Shown here piece after piece: positions 50,356 to 56,306 of a DNA stretch of 64,000 nucleotides (its first letter is position 1; the number at the start of each line of letters is the position of its first letter). The DNA is from Streptococcus sp. 29896 (lineage in GTDB: Bacteria; Bacillota; Bacilli; Lactobacillales; Streptococcaceae), in contig NZ_CP118733.1 of the NCBI RefSeq assembly GCF_032594915.1, forward strand, positions 1-64,000. The letters are read 5' to 3'. The notes beneath the pieces were generated by a model. That model worked only from the letters and a program-made list of their open reading frames with translations. It made no database searches and was not told the origin of the DNA. The translations under genes and the position numbers were made by a program.

Positions 50356-51648
50356 ATGCTAACACGTTATTCCCGCCCAGAGATGGCGGCTATTTGGAGT
50401 GAAGAGAACAAGTACAAGGCTTGGTTGGAGGTGGAAATTCTCGCAGATGAGGCTTGGGCTGAGTTGGGTGAGATTCCCAAAGAAGATGTGGCCTTGATTC
50501 GTGAGAAAGCGACTTTTGACATCGACCGCATTTTAGAGATTGAAGAGGAAACCCGTCACGATGTGGTGGCTTTTACCCGTGCGGTTTCGGAAAGTCTTGG
50601 TGAGGAACGCAAGTGGGTCCATTATGGTCTGACCTCGACCGACGTGGTGGATACGGCTTACGGTTACCTCTACAAGCAGGCCAATGACATTATCCGTCGT
50701 GACCTTGAAAACTTTACTAACATCATTGCCGACAAGGCTCGTGAGCACAAGTACACCATTATGATGGGGCGGACCCACGGTGTCCATGCGGAGCCAACGA
50801 CCTTCGGTCTTAAATTGGCAACTTGGTATAGCGAAATGAAACGCAACATGGAGCGTTTTGATGTGGCGGCTAAGGGTGTTGAAGCTGGTAAAATTTCAGG
50901 TGCGGTTGGTAACTTTGCCAACATCCCTCCATTTGTAGAAGAGTATGTTTGTGGCAAATTAGGCATTCGTCCGCAGGAAATTTCGACCCAGGTCCTTCCT
51001 CGTGACCTTCACGCAGAATATTTCTCAGCTCTAGCCTTGATTGCAACGTCTATCGAGCGTATGGCGACAGAAATCCGTGGACTACAAAAATCTGAGCAAC
51101 GTGAAGTCGAAGAGTATTTCGCCAAAGGCCAAAAAGGCAGCTCTGCTATGCCCCATAAACGCAACCCTATCGGATCTGAAAACATGACCGGTCTGGCTCG
51201 TGTGGTGCGTGGTCACTTGGTGACGGCTTTTGAAAATGTGGCTCTCTGGCACGAACGCGATATTTCCCACTCGTCAGCGGAGCGGATTATCACGCCGGAT
51301 ACGACTATTCTCATCAACTATATGCTCAATCGTTTTGGCAATATCGTCAAGAACTTGACGGTCTTCCCTGAAAATATGAAACGCAATATGGAGTCAACTT
51401 TTGGCTTGATTTATAGCCAGCGTGTCATGCTCAGTTTGATTGAGAAAGGTATGACCCGTGAGGAAGCCTATGACTTGGTGCAACCAAAAACTGCGCAATC
51501 ATGGGATAATCAAGTGGACTTCAAGCCCCTTCTCGAAGCGGATGAGCATGTGACAGCTAAACTTAGTCAGGAAGAAATCGATGAACTCTTCAACCCAGAC
51601 TACTATGCGAAGCGTGTTGATGACATCTTTGAACGACTTGGATTATGA
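50356..51648 (+). CDS. purB: Adenylosuccinate lyase
   Basis: PurB acts twice in purine synthesis, on SAICAR and on adenylosuccinate, releasing fumarate. The 430-residue protein has the fumarase-superfamily signature [16 protein letters not shown] near 260, [16 protein letters not shown] near 136 and TSTDVVDTA near 95. AAAGGAG lies 9 bases before the ATG. It closes the purine cluster, separated from purK by two HEPN-motif genes. Confidence 0.97.
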   Translation: MLTRYSRPEMAAIWSEENKYKAWLEVEILADEAWAELGEIPKEDVALIREKATFDIDRILEIEEETRHDVVAFTRAVSESLGEERKWVHYGLTSTDVVDTAYGYLYKQANDIIRRDLENFTNIIADKAREHKYTIMMGRTHGVHAEPTTFGLKLATWYSEMKRNMERFDVAAKGVEAGKISGAVGNFANIPPFVEEYVCGKLGIRPQEISTQVLPRDLHAEYFSALALIATSIERMATEIRGLQKSEQREVEEYFAKGQKGSSAMPHKRNPIGSENMTGLARVVRGHLVTAFENVALWHERDISHSSAERIITPDTTILINYMLNRFGNIVKNLTVFPENMKRNMESTFGLIYSQRVMLSLIEKGMTREEAYDLVQPKTAQSWDNQVDFKPLLEADEHVTAKLSQEEIDELFNPDYYAKRVDDIFERLGL

Positions 51649-51681
51649 AAAATTAAAATTCTTTGGATTTTCCAGAGAATT

Positions 51682-51714
51682 TTTTAGTTTCCCTTAAGCT
51701 TGGCGAGTTATACT
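51682..51714 (+). promoter_or_regulatory. CiaR box and promoter of csRNA unit 1
   Basis: TTTTAG-N5-CTTAAG at 51682-51698, then 10 bases, then TATACT at 51709-51714. This is the CiaR direct-repeat form (NTTAAG-N5-WTTAAG) with the spacing to -10 known for pneumococcal csRNA genes. Confidence 0.75.
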
Positions 51715-51720
51715 ATATTC

Positions 51721-51795
51721 AAGCTAGAAATAGCGAAATTTCTTTTTCATATAATCTCCAGAAAACAGTCGGCAAGAATTAGCTGACTGTTTTTG
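51721..51795 (+). ncRNA. csRNA unit 1 (CiaR-dependent small RNA)
   Basis: About 75 bases from a CiaR-box promoter. A GCTA-GAAA-TAGC stem-loop (51723-51734) is followed by an unpaired pyrimidine-rich stretch with TATAATCTCC (51750-51759), complementary to Shine-Dalgarno sequences, then a terminator AAAACAGTCGGC...GCTGACTGTTTT. This is the csRNA layout: 5' hairpin, anti-SD single strand, terminator. No coding frame. Confidence 0.75.
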
Positions 51796-51815
51796 TATAA
51801 AAAATCAAAAAATCC

Positions 51816-51846
51816 TTGACTCATCCCTAGGGGAATAGTGTATGCT
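51816..51846 (+). promoter_or_regulatory. MerR-type promoter with 19-base spacer
   Basis: TTGACT (51816-51821) and TATGCT (51841-51846) are 19 bases apart. The spacer holds the dyad TCCCTAGGGGA at its centre. This overlong spacer with a dyad is the hallmark of promoters activated by MerR-family proteins, suggesting autoregulation of the next gene. Confidence 0.75.
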
Positions 51847-51875
51847 AGGACTATCAAAACAGTTGGAGGTTGTTT

Positions 51876-53144
51876 ATGCAGGTCAAAGATGTGGAGAAGT
51901 TGACAGGCTTGTCAACTAAGGCGATTCGGCTGTATGAAGAAAAGGGCTTGATTGAAGTGGCGAGAAATCCGCTCAACGATTACCGTGATTATTCAGAGGA
52001 AAATGTGCGGCAGCTTCGCTTGATTAAGTTGCTCCGCTATTTTGAGTATTCCCTAGCAGAGATTACGGACCTCTTAGCCTTGCCAGAGGAGGACTTGCAG
52101 TCAGCCTTGCGTGGGAAAAAGCGGGGAATCAGCCAGCAAGCAGAAGAATTGACAGACAAGGTTGATTTGTTGGACCAGGTGGTCAGGGATTTGGGTAAGA
52201 AAATGGATTGGTTGGAAGAAGCACAGGAATCCATTGCCTTTGTGGAAAGCGGTGAATTTCAAGACTTCAAACAAGATTTAGAAGATGCCTTGCTACCAAG
52301 TATTTGGATGACTCTCTTGCAGACCTTGTCGCTATCAGGTCCGATTCTCTGGCTGTTTACCCGAATCCAAGAGGGTCGTCAGGAAAATCTTTTCCTACTA
52401 GCAGTGGTTTCCCTGCTAGCAACCGCTTGGATAATGCTTCTCTGGCGAGACTACCTTGTAACCTGGTGGAAACATCGGGACAAGATCCGCCAGAAGAATC
52501 GTAGTCATGCCTGGTGGATTCCGATTGGTCTCATCTCCCTCGTAGGTGGGATTGCCTACTTTGTCCTTGTCGGCTGGTTGACCGAAAGATTTTTCCTACC
52601 AAGCGATTGGCTCTTCTATGAGTATTCGACTGGTCTGGACAAGGTTGCTATATTGTTTATCATGGCTTTTCTCGTTTTTCTTTTGGGAAAACTGGCGAGG
52701 CTGGTGAAGTTATCTTGGAAATACGGCTTGGGTCTGGCAGGCGGTTGTATCATGGTTACCGCTCTGCTGATTTCTACCACGACAGCAGTGACCGAAGACC
52801 AGATTATCGATGTCAATCTGTTGACACCGTCCAAGGAATATCTTTACAGCGATGTCAAGTCTGTCTGGACAGGCTTTGGGACCAAGCTAGTGACAGTGAA
52901 CAGAGCTGAAAGGCAAGGGGAGTTTAGCTATCAAATTCAACTGGATGGGAAAAAGATTGTGTTTATGCAACCAACTGTTAATCAGAACTTGATCCCTGAC
53001 GATACCTACATCGAACTAGAGGAGTTTGATCGGCGACTGATGAATTTGGGCATTCCCAAAGAAAGTTCAACAGAAGGCAGTCAGTATAATGAGTTAGATC
53101 CGCACTATTTAGAACGATTTTTACGGATTATTGAAAAGAAATAA
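51876..53144 (+). CDS. Membrane-spanning MerR-family regulator
   Basis: This 422-residue protein starts with a MerR winged HTH (MQVKDVEKLTGLSTKAIRLY, DYRDYSEENVRQL) and a dimerisation coiled coil (about 75-125). It continues into about five membrane segments between residues 145 and 306 and ends in an approximately 110-residue tail. Typical MerR proteins are far shorter. GGAGGT lies 5 bases before the ATG at 51876; a TTG at 51870 overlaps the ribosome site and is rejected. The promoter has a 19-base spacer. The signal sensed is unknown; an envelope stress or export-linked cue is plausible. Confidence 0.82.
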   Translation: MQVKDVEKLTGLSTKAIRLYEEKGLIEVARNPLNDYRDYSEENVRQLRLIKLLRYFEYSLAEITDLLALPEEDLQSALRGKKRGISQQAEELTDKVDLLDQVVRDLGKKMDWLEEAQESIAFVESGEFQDFKQDLEDALLPSIWMTLLQTLSLSGPILWLFTRIQEGRQENLFLLAVVSLLATAWIMLLWRDYLVTWWKHRDKIRQKNRSHAWWIPIGLISLVGGIAYFVLVGWLTERFFLPSDWLFYEYSTGLDKVAILFIMAFLVFLLGKLARLVKLSWKYGLGLAGGCIMVTALLISTTTAVTEDQIIDVNLLTPSKEYLYSDVKSVWTGFGTKLVTVNRAERQGEFSYQIQLDGKKIVFMQPTVNQNLIPDDTYIELEEFDRRLMNLGIPKESSTEGSQYNELDPHYLERFLRIIEKK

Positions 53145-53156
53145 GCGTAAATCCTG

Positions 53157-53189
53157 TTTTAGTTTCCCTTAAGCTTGACGAGTTATACT
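53157..53189 (+). promoter_or_regulatory. CiaR box and promoter of csRNA unit 2
   Basis: TTTTAG-N5-CTTAAG (53157-53173), 10 bases, TATACT (53184-53189); nearly identical to unit 1 over about 40 bases. Confidence 0.75.
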
Positions 53190-53195
53190 CTATTC

Positions 53196-53318
53196 AAGCT
53201 AGAAATAGCAGACTTCCTTTTCACCTAAAGGTGTCCCTAGCTCTAAGTCGCAAGCGACAAGAGCTAGGTATCATATAATCTCCTGGAAATACTGGACTCA
53301 CTGAGTCTGGTATTTTCA
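53196..53318 (+). ncRNA. csRNA unit 2 with inserted hairpin
   Basis: It begins with the same GCTAGAAATAGC stem-loop as unit 1 (53198-53209) and has the same ATATAATCTCC anti-SD stretch (about 53273-53283). Between them lies an extra 50 bases (about 53224-53273) containing CCTAGCTCT...GTCGC-AA-GCGAC...AGAGCTAGG, a long near-perfect hairpin, flanked by TCA duplicates. The terminator is AAATACTGGACTC-ACT-GAGTCTGGTATTT with a weak T run and overlaps the ruvB promoter. Confidence 0.7.
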
Positions 53319-53323
53319 TTTTA

Positions 53324-53332
53324 TGCTATAAT
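53324..53332 (+). promoter_or_regulatory. Extended -10 of ruvB, probably leaderless
   Basis: TGCTATAAT ends 6 bases before the ruvB ATG, so transcription should start at or next to the start codon. No ribosome site is present. Confidence 0.65.
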
Positions 53333-53338
53333 GGTTTC

Positions 53339-54337
53339 ATGACTAGAATTTTAGACATGGAACAAATGCAGGACGAGGAGTTCGTAGAACGCACTCTGCG
53401 CCCACAGAAATTAAATGAATACATCGGTCAGGACAAGGTCAAGGACCAACTGAAAATCTTTATCGAGGCAGCCAAGCTCCGTGATGAAGCCTTGGACCAT
53501 ACCCTTCTGTTTGGCCCTCCGGGTTTGGGTAAGACCACCATGGCCTTTGTTATTGCCAACGAATTGGGGGTCAACATTAAGCAGACCAGTGGTCCTGTTA
53601 TTGAAAAAGCAGGTGATTTGGTGGCCCTTCTCAACGACTTGGAGCCTGGCGACGTCCTCTTTATCGATGAAATCCACCGTATGCCCATGGCGGTTGAGGA
53701 GATTCTCTACTCAGCCATGGAAGACTTCTACATTGACATTATGATTGGAGCAGGGGAGGCCAGTCGCTCCGTGCATTTGGAGTTACCACCTTTTACCCTG
53801 ATTGGAGCGACCACTCGTGCGGGTATGCTGTCCAATCCCCTGCGAGCCCGTTTTGGTATCACTGGACACATGGAGTATTATGAACTGGCTGATTTGACCG
53901 AGATTGTCGAGCGGACAGCGGACATCTTTGACATGGAGATTACCCATGAAGCAGCTATCGAGCTGGCTCGTCGTTCCCGTGGGACCCCACGTATCGCCAA
54001 CCGCCTGCTCAAGCGAGTGCGGGATTTTGCCCAGATTATGGGCGACGGCCTGATTGACGATAGCATTACGGACAAGGCCCTGACCATGCTAGATGTGGAC
54101 CGTGAAGGTCTGGACTATGTGGACCAGAAGATTCTCCGTACCATGATTGAAATGTACGGCGGCGGTCCCGTCGGCCTCAACACCCTGTCGGTCAATATCG
54201 CCGAGGAGCGTGAAACGGTGGAGGATATGTATGAGCCCTACCTGATTCAGCAGGGCTTCCTTATGCGGACACGGACAGGGCGGGTCGCGACAGCTAAGGC
54301 TTACGAGCACTTGGGTTATCCCTATACGGAAAAATAA
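53339..54337 (+). CDS. ruvB: Holliday junction branch migration helicase RuvB
   Basis: RuvB is the hexameric motor that moves Holliday junctions with RuvA. The 332-residue protein has Walker A GPPGLGKT at 59-66, Walker B LFIDEIHR and the RuvB signature [18 protein letters not shown], and a C-terminal winged helix. No Shine-Dalgarno lies before the ATG and the promoter -10 is 6 bases upstream. Its stop overlaps the next ATG by one base (TAATG). Confidence 0.97.
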   Translation: MTRILDMEQMQDEEFVERTLRPQKLNEYIGQDKVKDQLKIFIEAAKLRDEALDHTLLFGPPGLGKTTMAFVIANELGVNIKQTSGPVIEKAGDLVALLNDLEPGDVLFIDEIHRMPMAVEEILYSAMEDFYIDIMIGAGEASRSVHLELPPFTLIGATTRAGMLSNPLRARFGITGHMEYYELADLTEIVERTADIFDMEITHEAAIELARRSRGTPRIANRLLKRVRDFAQIMGDGLIDDSITDKALTMLDVDREGLDYVDQKILRTMIEMYGGGPVGLNTLSVNIAEERETVEDMYEPYLIQQGFLMRTRTGRVATAKAYEHLGYPYTEK

Positions 54338-55083
54338 TGGCAGAGCAGATGAGACGAGTAGCTAGTTTATTTGGAGATTGGCCTGAGGCAATTATTTGGA
54401 CCTGTTTAGAAGGCAGAATGGGACAGATTCATGTCGATAATGCCCAGTCACCCCAGTCAGCCCTAGCTCTCTATGGACGGCAGAGCTTCTTTGGTTTTTT
54501 GGCCGGAAAACCAAATGCGGACTTGCTAAAAATGTGTGAGGGAAAGGATATTATTTTAGTACCTCAAAACCAAGCCTGGTCAGACTTGATAGAAGGGACT
54601 TACGGAGACAGTATCCGGTCCTTTACCCGTTATGCTACGAAAAAAGATACTAGTTTTGACCTTGGGCATTTGCAGAAACTGAATGATGCCCTACCTAAAG
54701 AGTTTGACCTGAAAGTGATTGACCGTAATCTGTATGATGCCTGTCTGGTAGAAGAATGGTCACGCGATTTGGTGGGCAATTATGCTGATGTGGAGCAGTT
54801 TTTAGACTTGGGTCTAGGCTATGTCATCTTGCATAAGGAACAGGTGGTGTCAGGTGCCTCATCCTATGCCAGTTATTCAGGTGGGATTGAGATAGAAGTG
54901 GATACTAGGGAAGACTATCGAGGTTTGGGTTTAGCTAGAGCTTGTGCTGCTCAGTTAATCTTAGCTTGTTTAGACCGTAATCTCTATCCTAGCTGGGATG
55001 CCCATACTCTGACTTCCTTGAAACTGGCTGAAAAATTGGGTTACCAATTGAACAAGCCCTATCAAGCATATGAATGGAGATAA
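54337..55083 (+). CDS. GNAT-family N-acetyltransferase
   Basis: This 248-residue protein fits the GNAT_acetyltr_2 (ZmaR-like) type: an N-terminal region of about 120 residues, then a GNAT fold with the acetyl-CoA motif DTREDYRGLGLARACAAQLI near 188-207 and a C-terminal LTSLKLAEKLGYQLNKPYQAYEW. Substrate is unknown. It is coupled to ruvB and overlaps the HAD gene. Orthologues stand after ruvB in related streptococci. Confidence 0.85.
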   Translation: MAEQMRRVASLFGDWPEAIIWTCLEGRMGQIHVDNAQSPQSALALYGRQSFFGFLAGKPNADLLKMCEGKDIILVPQNQAWSDLIEGTYGDSIRSFTRYATKKDTSFDLGHLQKLNDALPKEFDLKVIDRNLYDACLVEEWSRDLVGNYADVEQFLDLGLGYVILHKEQVVSGASSYASYSGGIEIEVDTREDYRGLGLARACAAQLILACLDRNLYPSWDAHTLTSLKLAEKLGYQLNKPYQAYEWR

Positions 55084-55084
55084 G

Positions 55085-55699
55085 ATGATACCGATATTTA
55101 TTTGGGATTTGGACGGAACGCTGTTGGATTCCTATGAAGCGATTTTGGCTGGAATTCAGGAAACCTATGAACAATATGATCTTCCTTTTGACCGCGAAGA
55201 AGTAAGAAATTTCATTCTTCGCTATTCTGTCAAGGATTTGCTGGTGCGTGATGCGGACAAGTACGGTCTGGATAGCGATGAGCTTAATCGCGTACGTGCG
55301 ACTTCCTTGAAGGAGAAGAATACGCAGATTCCCTTGATGGCAGGTGCGCGTGAAATTCTGGACTGGACAGCTCAGCAAGGTATTCAAAACTTCGTCTATA
55401 CACACAAGAGTGACAATGCTTTTCAGGTTTTGGAGGATCTTGGCGTCCGTCACCATTTCACAGAAATCTTGACCAGTGATTCTGGTTTTGCCCGCAAACC
55501 AAGTCCAGAAGCTCTGCTATTTCTCATCGAAAAATACGGACTGGATAAAGAAAATACCTACTATATCGGCGATCGTTTGCTCGATGTAGAAACAGCTATC
55601 AACGCAGGGATTCATAGCATCAACCTGCAAATTGATGGTGTGGAGCAGAATCAAAACATCAGAGCTTTGTTAGAAATCAAAGAATTATTTGAGGATTAA
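55085..55699 (+). CDS. HAD-superfamily phosphatase
   Basis: This 204-residue protein is a Gph/PGMB-type HAD hydrolase. Motif I is FIWDLDGTLLDS (two aspartates), motif II is YTHKSDN, the motif III lysine is in RKPSPEALLF, and motif IV is YIGDRLLDVETA. GGAGA lies 5 bases before the ATG at 55085; the ATG at 55070 lies inside the preceding gene and before the ribosome site. Substrate unknown. Its stop codon sits inside a CiaR box. Confidence 0.87.
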   Translation: MIPIFIWDLDGTLLDSYEAILAGIQETYEQYDLPFDREEVRNFILRYSVKDLLVRDADKYGLDSDELNRVRATSLKEKNTQIPLMAGAREILDWTAQQGIQNFVYTHKSDNAFQVLEDLGVRHHFTEILTSDSGFARKPSPEALLFLIEKYGLDKENTYYIGDRLLDVETAINAGIHSINLQIDGVEQNQNIRALLEIKELFED

Positions 55700-55727
55700 G
55701 GAAATCTTAAGCTAATCGGGCTATACT
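55695..55727 (+). promoter_or_regulatory. CiaR box and promoter of csRNA unit 3
   Basis: ATTAAG-GAAAT-CTTAAG (55695-55711) is a near-perfect CiaR direct repeat; 10 bases later comes TATACT (55722-55727). The first half-site overlaps the HAD stop codon (TAA at 55697-55699). Confidence 0.8.
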
Positions 55728-55733
55728 ATCCTT

Positions 55734-55857
55734 ATCCTAAAACTTTTCTTTTTCATATAATCTCCTTGAAAACAGCTGGCAGTTAGCCGATCTGACACCT
55801 AGCAGTTTAATTATTAAGGTGTAATAGTAGCGAGTCAGTCCGCCTGACTCGCTTTTT
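55734..55857 (+). ncRNA. csRNA unit 3, extended
   Basis: Transcription from the CiaR-box promoter gives the TTTTTCATATAATCTCC stretch shared with unit 1 (about 55750-55766). Its own terminator region (AACAGCTGGC-AGTTA-GCC) has lost its complementary arm and T run. The first good terminator is GCGAGTCAG-TCCGC-CTGACTCGC-TTTTT at 55830-55857, so the RNA may be about 124 bases. The 5' GCTAGAAATAGC hairpin of units 1 and 2 is absent. Confidence 0.6.
55830..55857 (+). terminator. Strong terminator downstream of csRNA unit 3
   Basis: Nine perfect pairs, GCGAGTCAG against CTGACTCGC, with loop TCCGC and TTTTT. On the other strand it overlaps the last codons of the recombinase fragment. Confidence 0.85.
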
Positions 55858-56041
55858 CGTTATTTAGTTTTCCGATGAAGTTGTAATAAATGTCTATCTG
55901 GATAATTCGATTGCGTTTCACACCAGCTGACTTGTAAATCACAATTTCATTAATTAGTTCATTTACTATTTCAACGATTAATCTTGAAACTTGTGTGTAT
56001 TTGGAAATTCTCGTCATAAACTTGGAGATATTCAAGCTATC
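55835..56041 (-). pseudogene. Remnant of a large serine recombinase (DUF4368 end)
   Basis: Read on the minus strand this gives ...NISKFMTRISKYTQVSRLI, then ELINEIVIYKSAGVKRN, then IIQIDIYYNFIGKLN before the stop. The pattern [FL]-x-K-KYT...LI-[DN]-[EK]-IV-[IV]...IDIYYNFIG is that of the DUF4368 C-terminal domain of large serine recombinases carried by transposons and ICEs. It has no start of its own and a stop codon just upstream, so only the last 66-68 codons survive. Confidence 0.6.
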
Positions 56042-56306
56042 TTATTGTTGGTTGGTGAGTTTTTCTGTTAAGGCAGAAATAGGATTAAAGTAACTCTAGG
56101 AATGATTTGGGCTGACAAATCTAGGCTAAGTTTTGTAGTATTTCATGTGATAGATTAAGCTTAAAAGTCTCATTTTATGGGATTGAAAGAATTTTCTTCA
56201 TCTACACGATTCGAAGACCGATTAGAACGATTTTTACTCAAAAGTAATTTAAATATGTTCTGTTAATGCTATCTCTATATGATATAATTAAAAAGAGGTA
56301 TTAAAT
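56042..56306 (+). promoter_or_regulatory. Gap with promoter of the AAA ATPase gene
   Basis: CTGTTA at 56260-56265 and TATAAT at 56283-56288 (17-base spacer) form a promoter 18 bases before the ATG, with an AAGAGG ribosome site. The remaining roughly 200 bases are AT-rich non-coding sequence with no frame or repeat I can identify, probably left from the element that brought the recombinase. Confidence 0.55.
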
